Positions 38,001 to 48,412 of a stretch of DNA of 64,000 nucleotides are shown here, piece after piece. Position 1 is the stretch's first letter. Each line of letters begins with the position of its first letter. The notes below the pieces were generated by a model. It saw only the letters and a list, made by a program, of their open reading frames with translations, was not told the DNA's origin and ran no database searches. The stretch comes from Neostapfia colusana. Its lineage: Eukaryota; Streptophyta; Magnoliopsida; Poales; Poaceae. The DNA lies in the NCBI GenBank assembly GCA_030760725.1, contig JASWHV010000019.1, positions 38,195,944 through 38,259,943 of the forward strand, read 5' to 3'. The translations under genes and the position numbers were made by a program.

Positions 38001-39931
38001 CTTAGCTCCTCTGTGCCTAATTTTGTGACCAAAGATTGAGGACAGAGGGAGAATTTCTAGATTTCGTACCGGAAGGTCGGGTTATGATCGCCGGAGGGAT
38101 TTCCTCGAATTCGCGCTCTGCCGTCCATGTCATGGCCCGAGCTTCGTAGATGAGCATCAGGGGGTCCTAGCGCGTCCGGGGGTGCTCTCGTTCAGGCTTG
38201 ACAAGTTCCCTGCAGCGCTGTCCACGTGCGACCTCTTCGTCGGTCCTCGTCGGCCGCCGTGCCAACACGGCTTTCCCGGGGTAGGGAGGTCAGACAACGG
38301 CCGATGACACGTCGGGGGTGGAGAGGGAGATGCCCTGGTGCCAATTTGGCGCTCTGCCGAGGCTTGCACGCGATGGAACGATGGTGGCACGGTGGATCGG
38401 TGGTGGTGGCGGTGTGCGTCGCTGTTCTCGGGCGTGGGCACGAGGCAAAGACCCCGGGGTTTCATCTGGTGCACGAGAGGATCAGGCCGGGGCTCAAGAA
38501 GCGCCTAAGCGACTCGCCAGCACGATGAAACATCCGGAGGGGTGGCTGCTGCATGGAGAGCTCGGTGGCGTCCGGGTGCTGCTGCTGTCACGCGCTCGGG
38601 GAAGGAAAACAGAGCCCGTGGCTCATCTCACAGACAGCTGGGTCCCAGTGCACAGGCAGAGAAGACTTAGGTGCTAAGTTTTCATCTCCCCTCTCAATGA
38701 CAATTGGGGCCCACCCCTCTCCTCCCCAAGTATCTCCAAATTTTTGGCACATGCAAAGTTCACTCATATGGAGCTCAAATTCAAAAGCCATTTGACAATT
38801 TGACAAGTTGTGCCTCAGTTTTAAATTTGAATTCAAATTTAGAGGAAATTTACAAGTCCCCTTGATATACATATCAAAGCACCTCCAAATTTTCTCAAAA
38901 TTTGTCTCCCTCATAATTTGGACCTGAGGAATTCAAATATGCCATCTGATCCTAAAGTTGGCCATTGCAAATACAAATTTTCAAACAACAGTTTGAATCT
39001 CCTTTTTGGAAAGGGCCTTCTTTGCCTTGAAGTAGACCATTTAATTCAAACTGAAATTGAAGTCCTCTTTGGTGATGACCCATCTGAATTTGGGTGAAAC
39101 ACATTGGTTTGCTCCTAGCCCATGCTTGATCAATCTTGGTCCCAAGCTGAACCGCACAAGTTCAGTTTGACCATGCCCCTCAAATTTGAATTTGAAGGTG
39201 ATCTCAAACAATGCTTTGAACAAATGGTATATGAGCTTAAAATCCCTCCCATTTTGGAACTTAAGCCCTTCAATACCTGAGGACTGCAATGGTCATCTCA
39301 TATATATGCTTTTGGACCATCTGAACATGAATGCTTTGCAAGGGTTCAAAAATGGGGTTTAAAATTCCCTCCCCTCTACTCATAGAGAATGTGCATATGA
39401 GTTAGCTTTTTGGGAGTGAAACTCTTCCCTAGGTTAACATGTGTTCAGTATGAGCTAAGGAACATTTTAGCTCTCCCCACATGCCCATGTTTGAGTTTAT
39501 CATTTCATGTGACATAACTCAAATCATTTCCCTTGCCTTAACATGTTTTGAATCCAGCATGAACTCAACATGAGCATAATCCATTCCTTTTTAGCTTACC
39601 CTCAATTCAGAATGTTGCCACCATAATTCTCCTCTCCTTCAATGGTGTGAGGTTCCATGTGTGTTCAAAACTTTGGCAGCACTTTGAGGTGAGCATTTGG
39701 AGTCTAAAAGGTCTTATTTTTGTTCTTTCTCATACACATGTATGACTACTCATGAGTTTATCTCTACCTTGGTCCAACACATTCAAATGAATGCTTGAAC
39801 CCGTGTTGTTGAACCTCACGTAGACCATCTCATGTAAGAAAGTTTTTTGTAAGTCCCATTTTTCATGAACCAGAAACACGATGACATTCAATCACCCGTT
39901 TCTTTGCATTCACATTTTTGGGACTTTTACA
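35067..39931 (-). mobile_element. Solo LTR (4.87 kb) inside the LTR of element D
   Basis: Starts TGAGAGGGCCC and ends CTTTTACA, flanked by a perfect TTCTC duplication, with no internal coding region. It is therefore the product of LTR-LTR recombination. Related to the LTR of element C: same terminal GGGCCC motif, and a start resembling TGTAATGGTCCC. Minus orientation, judged from the hairpin at 35125-35145 near its left end. A GC-rich block lies at about 37420-38660. Segments around 35420 and 36435 resemble the intron acceptor and donor of the other LTRs. No protein gene supported. Confidence 0.9.
35125..35145 (-). repeat. LTR hairpin, solo LTR
   Basis: GGTGCCGTG / CGCGGCACC around TTA; nine-base stem if one G-U type pair is allowed. 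Confidence 0.6.
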
Positions 39932-39936
39932 TTCTC
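39932..39936. repeat. Target-site duplication TTCTC of the solo LTR (right copy)
   Basis: Matches 35062-35066. Confidence 0.9.
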
Positions 39937-40055
39937 TAATGAGCATGTTGATGGTGGTTACTTGCTCTTCAAATGTGTTCATCAACTTTCTTTAAATGTG
40001 GTGAGTGTGTGGTGATGAACACTTTGAGTATGAGTCAAAAACTGAGGCCTTTACA

Positions 40056-40237
40056 CCTAGGGAATTTCAAAATATAGGTAACTTTGCGAGGAATGTGATT
40101 GATGATACATAAAGTTGTAAGAAAGGCTTTGTTCTAATATTTTAATGTCATAGAAGCATGTGCAAGTAAGAATAGACGCACTTACACTATGTGACTATGC
40201 TTTTTCTTTGCTGACCCATTCTGTTAATTAGCATAAG
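40056..40237. other. Short stretch with no detected repeat between element D and the CACTA
   Basis: 182 bp, AT-rich, no open frame and no similarity to other parts of the window. Begins with the presumed target duplication CCTAG of element D and ends with AAG next to the CACTA terminus. Possibly the oldest DNA of the window. Confidence 0.45.
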
Positions 40238-40450
40238 CACTACAGCAATACGACTCATGAGGGCCCAGTTATTTACGACGGCTAGCCGTTGTAAGTAATC
40301 TAACTTACGACGGTCGCTCTGGGCCGTCGTAAGTAAACTAACTTACGACGGCCTTGTGCCCATGGCCGCCGTAAGTTACAGGCTCATCGTAAGTTACGTG
40401 TAACTTACGATGGCCGTAACGTAAGCCATCGTAAATTAAGAGGCCGTTGT
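40238..40450. repeat. CACTA terminus and subterminal repeats
   Basis: About ten short motifs of the type TTACGACGGCC and its reverse complement in both orientations between 40272 and 40450, many as head-to-head pairs. In En/Spm elements such subterminal repeats bind the TNPA-type protein. Confidence 0.8.
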
Positions 40451-40559
40451 ATGTTGCACGTTTTAACCACCACCCCGGCCCAGGCTCGGGCTCATTCAGC
40501 CCGAGCCCGCACCACCGTCACCCAGATCCGCCGCCGCCGCCGCGCCGCCCTGCCACATC

Positions 40560-42762
40560 GTGCCTCCCCGCGCCGCGCCGCCGCCCGAGCCACCCCGGCG
40601 CTGTCCCGCCGCCCGAGCTGCTCGAGCTGCCAAAGCTTCAGAACAACCGCTGCAAGAACACACGAAAGTGACACTCCTCACTTTCACGATTAGACTTATG
40701 GCAATTAAGTCTAAGTACTTCTTTTCTAATAACTGTTACAACGACCTCATCAAATTGATTAGCGATATCCTTTCACGGCCCCATAAAGTGCCTAAAGGTA
40801 TGTATCACGCGAAGAATTTTCTTTCGGGTCTCGGTATGAACTGTGAGAAGATTGATGTGTGTCCAGACAACTGCATGCTTTTCTGGAAAGAACACGCCAA
40901 AGAGAAGAAATGTTTAAAATGTGGTGAATCGAGGTATGTCGAGGTCATTAATAAAGATGGTGAAAATGTGATGATAGAAGTCGAACGTAAGCAGCTTCGA
41001 TACTTACTCGTGACACTTCGATTGAAGCGTTTGTTTCTTTCGTAAAAAACTGCCAGGCACATGAGATGGCACAAAGAAGGTGTACGTCAAAACAAAGAAG
41101 TCATAACACACTCTTCCAACGGTGAGGCATGGAAGGCGCTGGACCGGTTTGATCCAAATTTTGGCCGCGATGCGAGAAATGTTCGGATTGGGTTGGCGAC
41201 ACATGGACTCTTGCTGTTCAAAATAAATGCTTCACCATACTCCTGTTGGCCTATCTTTGTCATTCAGTACAATCTACCACCAGCCCTCTATATGAAGTAT
41301 GAGTTCATGTTCCTTAGCCTCATTATACCTGGGCCGGATCATCCTAGGTCACGTTTCAACGTGATGTTGAAACCTCTGATCAAATAATTGAAAAATGTTG
41401 TGGACAGGAGTCGAAGCGTACGATAATTAAAAGAAGCAGCGATTCAACCATCGAGCTGCTTATTTGTGGTCCGCCCATGATTTTCCAGCATGTGACATGT
41501 TTTCTGGATGGAGCACTCACGGTCGTTTGACTTGTCCGATATGTGCTTCTGACACTGATTGTTTTCGACTTACTCATGGAGGAAAGATATGTTACTTCAA
41601 TTGTCACAGACGTTGGCTTCCTTCGAATCACATGTTTAGGCAATAGAGGAATATATTCAGAAAGGACACCGTTGTCACTAAAGGACCACTGAAATGTCTT
41701 AATGGGTCAGAAATATCTGATATGTTGGATAAAATGTTGCCTGATAAAGATCGTCCTGGATATTTTCTCAGTTTCGGAGATGATCACAATTGGACTCATA
41801 GATGTGGACTATGGGAGCTACCATATGTGAAGTCGTTGATACTAATGCACAACATTGATGTCATGCATCAAGAGCGTAACATGGGGGAATGTATCATAAG
41901 CACATACATGAACATGACGAGCAAAATGAAAGACAATATAAAGGCTCGAAAGGATCAGGTTGAGCTTTTGTAACCGTCCAACTCTTGAGCATTCTGAAAG
42001 TGGTGGTAAACCACGTGCTTCCTTCTGTCTTCGACCCAAACAAAAGAAAAAGTCCTTGAATGGTTGAGAAGTTTGAAATTCCCAGATGGTTACGTAGCTA
42101 GTCTGAAGCGAACTGTGAATGTAAAAATGGGAAAACTCAGTGCGTTGAAGAGTCATGATTATCACATAATCATGGAAAGCCTTCTACCTGTTATGTTTCA
42201 TGACTATTTTGATGATGCAGTGTGGAAGGTGCTAGCCGAGCTTAACCACTTCTATAGACAACTCTGTGCTTAAAAAATCACGATAGAGATGATGAGTAAG
42301 TTGGAGAAGGAGATACCGGTATTATTATGTAAGATGGAAAATATTTTTCCTTCAGGCTTCTTCAATCCAATGAAATATCTCCTTATCCATCTTCCATATG
42401 ACGCTAAAGTGGGTGGACCCGTACAATATAGGTGGATGTATCATATTGAAAGAGCGATAAGATATTTGAAACCAATTGTTCGTAACAGGGCAAGGGTAGA
42501 AGGGCGCATCGCCAAAGCTTTTACTCTTAAGGAATTAGGATATTTTTCAAGTGTTTACTTTACAGAGGAACACAATGTCAAAACTTTGGCAATGCGGTAC
42601 AATATGGATGAGCAACCTCCTTGTAGCGATCTCTCCATTTTTGCACAGGAGGCACTAGTGTTGGTTATTACAATTCCTACAACTCTACCGCAAAGAAAAA
42701 GTAATGCTACTTTCCTCTACATGTACACTAATATAGATGGGATGGACAAATATTTCAAGTAA
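40560..42762 (+). pseudogene. TNP2-like transposase of the CACTA (multiple stops and frameshifts)
   Basis: Transposase of En/Spm-type elements, which cuts and inserts the transposon. Recognisable in order: PKGMYHAKNFLSGLGMNCEK and CPDNCMLFWKEHAKEKKCLKCG (to 41045); after a shift, RWHKEGVRQN, ARNVRIGLATHG, YNLPPALYMKYEFMF and IIPGPDHP (to 41387); TCPICASDTDCF and GGKICYFNCHRRWLP (41464-41646); DMLDKMLPDKDRPGYF and MHNIDVMHQERNMGE (41722-41973); then the DUF4218-type part with FPSGFFNPMKYLLIHLPYDA and YRWMYHIERAIRYLK (42289-42762). The GC-rich Pro/Arg-rich frame at 40447-40620 is probably untranslated leader. Not functional. Confidence 0.85.
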
Positions 42763-43089
42763 GTGTTTGTGCTACATTTATGCTACTCATCATAAATGGA
42801 ACAGATCTATTCTAAAATTTTTCTTTTTGTACAGAGAGTTTCACAAACAGAATTGGACACATAAACATCAACCTACGAGCAAAATGTAGAAACGATGCGA
42901 CGAGATGTAATAAATGGAAGACCTAACTTCCTATCCTGGTTTCGTGATCATGTAACATTTTCTTATAACTTACGAGTATTTACAAATTTTCCTTATAACT
43001 TATGGGTTTTTACAAAGTTTTATTATAACTTCATATTTTGGACAGTGCATGAAAGATGCCAACGTCCGTGAACACTTGTGACAACTATC
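42763..43089 (+). other. Decayed linker between DUF4218- and DUF4216-like parts
   Basis: AT-rich; scattered coding remnants with stops, and short repeats of a CTTATAACTTA-like motif at about 42960-43030. No separate feature. Confidence 0.4.
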
Positions 43090-43750
43090 CTATGGATTGG
43101 TTAAAGTTAAAAGTTACGGTCGATATGACGTCAATGGCTTCCTATTCCGTCCAACACAATTTGAATCTCATCATCCATTCACGGCAACATCAAATACCAG
43201 GGTTATGACGAGGGCAATCGACTCTGAGGGACGTGAAACTAATTACTATGCGATCATTAAAAAAATCTTGAATTTGCTTTCGTTGGTAATAAGTATCTTT
43301 GAGCAGTATTCTTTGATTGTGATTGGTTTGATAACAATCACGAAAATCAACAAAACTAATTTAGCATGGTGGAAGTCAAACACAAGTAACGGCTATGAGG
43401 ATACGATTCATTTGTTCTTGCTAACCAAGTGGAGCAAGTGTATTACCTACCTTATCCATGCAAAAAACTCGATGCTTGGTGGGTGGTACATAAGGTGAAT
43501 TCTCGTGAGCGGTTATACACTTCAAGAGATGATGGATACCATGATGCTAATGAAGTTGATGAGGTTTACCAAAAAGAAGAGTTGTCAGACTCGTTCATCG
43601 TCGAGCCTGATGTAGGACTCGATGACTTGGTTGGAGACGCTTAAAATGTCGAGACTTATGATATGCGGAAACGAAAACAAAAATGGAAGACTCTCAGAAA
43701 ACAAGATCGATGGTCTGGTTTAAGGAGTAGGGTACATGATCGTGCCGTTG
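43090..43750 (+). pseudogene. DUF4216-like C-terminal region of the TNP2 gene
   Basis: The 43097-43260 part reads YGRYDVNGFLFRP and later DSEGRETNYYAIIKKI. A shifted part reads YYLPYPCKKLDAWWVVHKVN then RERLYTSRDDGYHDANEVD and an acidic tail. This order is typical of the C-terminal DUF4216 region found with TNP2 transposases. At least two frameshifts. A short basic stretch follows to 43750. Confidence 0.75.
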
Positions 43751-43847
43751 ATGAATTTTGAAATTGATTAAGTAATGTTTTCTTCACTAACTTATCTTGA
43801 ATTTTATATATTATCTTAGTATATTTATCAATTACTTCTTACATCAG
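43751..43847 (+). other. AT-rich spacer between the two CACTA genes
   Basis: About 100 bp, no motif recognised. Confidence 0.4.
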
Positions 43848-45893
43848 GATGTCATTGTCAAACAAAAAGGGGAAGGGGAAGAAGGGGGTGAGAGGGTTCC
43901 TCACCCAGTCCCGGGACATGGTCTTCTCAGGTACCTCGTCAGGTGCGAGCAGACACTCTCAGCTGATTAGGGACCTTCCAGACTTTTCGGACCGAGTTCT
44001 GACCTTTTAGTGCACGGAGGAAAATTTCAGTTGCCAATCACATTATTTGAAATTCCATTTATCAATTATTTTTTCTAATGAATCATTTATTTTTGCAGTC
44101 CGACTCAGAGTCCTCTGAGTCGGAGCCAGGGTTTGGAGCTACCCAGCCCTCGGAGCCGGCTAGCATGGATCCTTTGAGCTCCAGTGGTGACCAGCCATCC
44201 GGGTCACCGTACGTGGTGCCGTCAAAGAGGCGACGGACGAGGAGGACCTACTTTTCTCCTCCTCCTCCTCCTGTTCCTCGTGAGCGTATCACCATTAGTC
44301 CACTAGGAGATAGGTAAACAAATTGTTTAGTATTAAATATTGGATGTTGTCTGCCGATACATAATAAGATAACAAATTTTGCAGATCTTGGCATGACTGT
44401 TCGTTCGTGAGCCAGGGACACCACAGGCAGGTTAACAGTGTCATCGGGGCTTTAGTGCGGTTGCACTATCCCGGTGTCATCGACGGTGTCCCTGCTTTGT
44501 CATGGGATGACTACGCTAATGTCCCTCACGAGGTCCACAGCACCCTTCAAGGGGCCATGTGGAACGATTTTATGGTAAGTTTAAATGTTTGCACTTTTTC
44601 AGTCATTTAAATGTTAATGCGGATTAATCAAAATTTTGTTTTCTTAAAGCTACGATACCAACTAGAGGACTCGAGCGAGAGCATGATGGAGCACGCGACT
44701 TCCGTGTTCTACAATAATGCTTGGAAGCTCGTGGGGCAGGTGTTGTCGTACGCCCGCGTCAAGGCCATCAACGAGTACAACAAGCGGCATCAGCAGCAGA
44801 AGCAGGGGGGTCCATTTAGGAAGGACTCCGACACGTACTTTACCTTGGAGAATTACTTGGAGGTAAGTTATTATTGTTAACTATTTCTAATAATTACTTA
44901 TGTTAACAATATTGATGGAATACTAAATATGTGCAGGTTAGTATTAGCTGGTTAGAGAGCCGGCCCAACGTGTACCGAGCTCTTTGTTGGTATTGGGCTA
45001 GCTAGGACTTCATCAGTATGTCCACGAGGGCTCGAGCCTGCAAAGGGACAGACAGCCAGCACAACTACGCCGGTGATGGCTACGTGCGTATGGCTAAACG
45101 CATGGTAAGTAAATTTTAAGTTCGTTTATGTGTTCATAATATATTTCCTCAACTAACACGTATCTACAGGAGTGAAAGACCGGTCAGGAGCCGACATAGA
45201 CCGAGGTTTGGAAGAGAGGTCACAGGGGAAGTGACCCTTCCCAGCCATGGCAGTGTTGTCAGGTCGCGGTTGACCAACTGATAAGTTTTCAAAATTCATC
45301 AATTTAATTCTAAATAATACTAGTACTGACACACTTGCATCATTTCTTTGTTTTTATGAAAAGTACGCATAGGAGGTGAGCCTAGAGCCGTGTACGCAAG
45401 CGGCAGCAGGAAGACCCGTGGACGGTGAGTTGGACAACTGTTTCATTTTTTAAAACTTCCTTCTTCTACTTATTATTTTTCTATCTTTTGTAGGTTTTCC
45501 ATTTTCGATGGAGTTGTCGACTTGAGGGTGGCACGACCTTCAAGAGGCACTCCATCAACGGAGGCTTCGTCCATTGGGCCGTCGAGTGGCTGTCTCTCTC
45601 GGAGGGACTTGGAGTTCCGTGCCATGGAGGATAGGCTTGCGCGGACCCAATAGAATCTCCACAGGACGAGGGCCGTCCAGGAGGACCAAACCAGCCTCAT
45701 GGCCCAGATGCAGGCAATGGTGGAGGTATATAATTTAAATTATTGTATTTTAAATTTTTAGCATTTCAAGAATAAACACATGTTCTAATATGTTGCAATG
45801 ACAGGCCTTAGCTCAACAGAGTGGCTAGGAGCTTGCGTTTTCTGCGTGGCCGCAGCCGCCACAGGCGCCCTCATCCCAGCTGCCCCCAGCTTA
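43848..45893 (+). pseudogene. Ptta/En/Spm-type (Transposase_24) gene of the CACTA, multi-exon
   Basis: Second CACTA gene, TNPA-like in position. ATG at about 43848 (MSLSNKKGKGKKG). Intron borders are still readable: exons at 44099-44313 (SDSESSESEPGFG, PPPPPVPRERI), 44385-44574 (PGVIDGVPALSWDDYANVP), 44650-44862 (FYNNAWKLVGQVLSYARVKA) and 44937-45104 (ISWLESRPNVYRALCWYW, RMAKRM), each with GT...AG borders. Later exons (45170 on) hold GSDPSQPW-like and RAVQEDQTSLMAQMQAMVE remnants, ending LPPA and TAG at 45891-45893. Stop codons interrupt several exons. Element E is inserted with its target duplication overlapping the terminal TAG. Confidence 0.75.
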
Positions 45894-45895
45894 GG
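45891..45895. repeat. Target-site duplication TTAGG of element E (left copy)
   Basis: TTAGG directly before the LTR start TGTAAAGG; identical bases directly follow the other LTR at 61288-61292. Confidence 0.93.
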
Positions 45896-46441
45896 TGTAA
45901 AGGCCTCAGTTTTTGACACATTCAAAGTGTTCACACACACACCTCATTTGAAGAAAGTTGATGAACACATTTGAAGAGCAAGTAACCATTATAAACATGA
46001 TCATTAGAGAACAAACTCACACAATGCAAAAGTGGCATTTCCCACATGCATCATCTAGGGGCTGGACATATGAAAAACTCCTACACTTTGCTAGTAATGT
46101 CCATGCCAAGTTTCACCCAAATGCAAAACCTTTTTGAGGTACTTTTGGGTATAGCTAGAAAGAGGGTAGTTTGAACTCAAATTCAAATTCAAACTGTTTT
46201 TATCCCATGATTCAAAAGTGGGAGGCATATTCTTGCTCAGCACATTTTTGTGAGCTCACACACCAATTTTCACTCCACTTGGAGTTGATCTTGACATGAG
46301 CTAAGTGTAGCAAATTCAAACTTTATTTGAATTTCAAACTGAACATGTGCTAAATTTAGTCAGACCAAAACCAATTTGAATTCTAACAATTTCAAATGGC
46401 TCAGGGGTGAATAATTCAAATCACCATGGGCATTTTAGGGC

Positions 46442-46460
46442 TTACTGTTTACAACAGTAA
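46442..46460. repeat. Palindrome in the 5' half of LTR E
   Basis: TTACTGTT-TAC-AACAGTAA, perfect eight-base arms. Also at 57810-57828 in the 3' LTR. LTR B has a paired T-A to C-G change at the second base. Confidence 0.6.
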
Positions 46461-48412
46461 TATGGAGTTAAGTTCAGAGGTTAAAATAGGAGTGGGACCC
46501 ATCTGTCAGCCACTAAAGAGGTTCAACCGACTGAAGACTTTCTCACTCGGGTTTCTGGCTTCAGCAGCGATCGCCACCGAGGGGAGGCCGCCTCGCCACC
46601 AGCAGCTTGGCCACGCGCGGGTGCAGGTCGGTTCCGAGCCCTTCTTAAGGCGCTCCACGCCTCGGCTGAAGCCCTCGCCGTTTTTACCCTCGCAAGAACA
46701 CAGCACCGGAATTCTTCCCTCCGCCACTCGGGACCGATCGGAGAACCATGATCACAGCCTCCCCGATCCCTCCAGAGCTACGACAAGGTACTAGGAACCT
46801 TCCTTCTTCTTCCCCGTCGCTTGAAATCAGCTGAACTCGGGTGATCTCGGCTATACCGGGAGTTCCGTTTAGTGACCTAAAACCGCCGCACTTCAGGCTC
46901 CCGTGGACAGCACAGACGGGAGGTTTTCACTCCCAAACTAAGGCGTCCCCAGATGCGTTGGTGACCGGTGCTGCTCACCCCCGAGCCACAGCCCGAGGGC
47001 TTGATCGCCGGCGGTGAATTTCCAGTTTTCCTCTTTCTCGGTACAGACCGACCTTCGGGTGCGGTTCTGTCAAATTCATGCTCTAGGAAGTGTTAGAGAG
47101 TCTCAATCCGTTCCTACACAGATTAGACTTGGTAGCGCACAAGTTGCCTTCACAACCCTTAGCCTGAGAACCCCTGTACCTGGCGTATTTCGAAGCTTGC
47201 CGACGGCGGATCCTGCAGGAACCATCAGGCGCACGGTGGGAGCCTACTTCGGCCCTTCCCTGAGCTGCTTCGAGCCCATGCTGAGATTCCTGAGGTACCA
47301 CTGATGCTTTCCGGACGTTTGCTCGGTCGGTTGGAGTACTAGGAAGGTCAGCCGACGCGGCCAAAGTCTTTCCGAAGCCGCCGCTCGTCGCCGACTATGT
47401 GCCGGCCGTTTTCATGACGAACTGAGCCCAGAATCATGTTCCCCGAGGGGATTTGAGCAGGGGCGGCCAGAATCATGAAGTTTGGAGCACCACCGAGGCT
47501 GCCGACGAGCTTTCCGGCGAGGCGTCGTGGCGGCCGAACGCGGGAGTCGGGAGGTAGACAAAGAGGGTGGACCCCGGCTGTCAGCGGCAGATATTTTAAA
47601 AACAGGATCTGCTGTGGCGCGCAAAACACTCTGTAGCCACGTGTGTCGTCCGATGATGAGCCGACACGTAGCCCCGGGTCCCACGTGCAGAGATTTAAAC
47701 TTTTCCTGATTTGCGGATTTCATTCAAACTTCAAACCGTCATAACTTTGGCTAGGAAACTCTAAATCGAGTGAACCAAATTTTGTTGGATTCATCTCTCT
47801 GGGTACTTTCCAGAAATCAAGTTTCACTTCATTAAAATCCTTATTTAACCAGAATTAATTCTTCAAAGTTTAAAATATTTGGAATTTTAACTGGAGAATC
47901 CTTTGGAGGAAAAGTCTGAACTTTTGCTGGGATGTTCACCAAAATATCCCTGAACTACTGTAAAAATTTCAGATCCATTTGAGCTCATTTGATCCACCTA
48001 ATGATGTGATTAATGAAACTGTTCCACAGAAAATAGAAAATGTCCAGAAACATTTTCAGAATTCCTCTGAAATTGTTTAGCTCATATCTTTACCTAGGAA
48101 CCTTAAAATTAAGTGAGATCAACTCTATTAGAACCCTCTGAAAATTTAGTTTTCAGAAAGTCATAGCTTGCTCCATGAAAATCCCTAGAACACCCTAAAA
48201 GCTCCAATTAAGTTCAAGTACCTAATTATTTGTGGAGAGCACAAATGAGCTTTGATGCAACTAAAACTTGACCAAGTCTCTGTTTAGGTTGTATCCAAAC
48301 CACAGTAAAAATTTCAGAGTCATTGAGTCTGTCTAATAAGACTTACAACCTTCACAAGTTTAATTCCAATCAAATGCATCCAAATTAATACATGTACATG
48401 TATCTCATGTAG

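Larger units (their letters stand above)
26251..40055 (-). mobile_element. Ty3/gypsy chromovirus element D (minus strand, oldest of the nest)
   Basis: Minus-strand order: 5' LTR (40055 down to 31197, interrupted by a solo LTR), primer site, leader, ORF1, gag-protease and the first part of RT, which is cut at 26251 by element C. The 3' half should lie far left of the window, beyond A, B and C. Right edge TTTACA at 40055, followed by CCTAG (40056-40060), the expected target duplication whose partner is outside. Gag, protease and RT are in one frame with only two in-frame stops. Confidence 0.85.
31197..40055 (-). repeat. 5' LTR of element D, interrupted by a solo LTR
   Basis: Two parts, 31197-35066 and 39937-40055, together about 3.99 kb, matching LTR B (15276-19337) end to end. 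The break falls at TTCTC, which is duplicated on both sides of the inserted solo LTR. The GC-rich block is at about 33420-34560, and the palindrome at 34611-34629 has one unpaired position. Confidence 0.9.
40238..45895 (+). mobile_element. CACTA (En/Spm-type) transposon, left part, decayed
   Basis: Begins CACTACAGCAATACG, the typical CACTA terminus, followed by a subterminal repeat field. It carries two gene remnants in the usual order: TNP2-like transposase with DUF4218/DUF4216-type regions, then a Ptta/En/Spm-type (Transposase_24) gene. The body is interrupted at 45896 by element E. I do not find the complementary right terminus (ending TGTAGTG) or the subterminal repeats after 61292, so the right end is lost, displaced or beyond the window. 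Confidence 0.82.

Noticed and set aside
40447..40671. Pro/Arg-rich open frames at the start of the CACTA
   Set aside because: Short, GC-rich, overlapping in several frames; most likely untranslated leader before the TNP2-like gene.
41842..42165. Minus-strand open frame inside the CACTA transposase region
   Set aside because: Antisense shadow of the TNP2-like sequence, which has clear family motifs on the plus strand.
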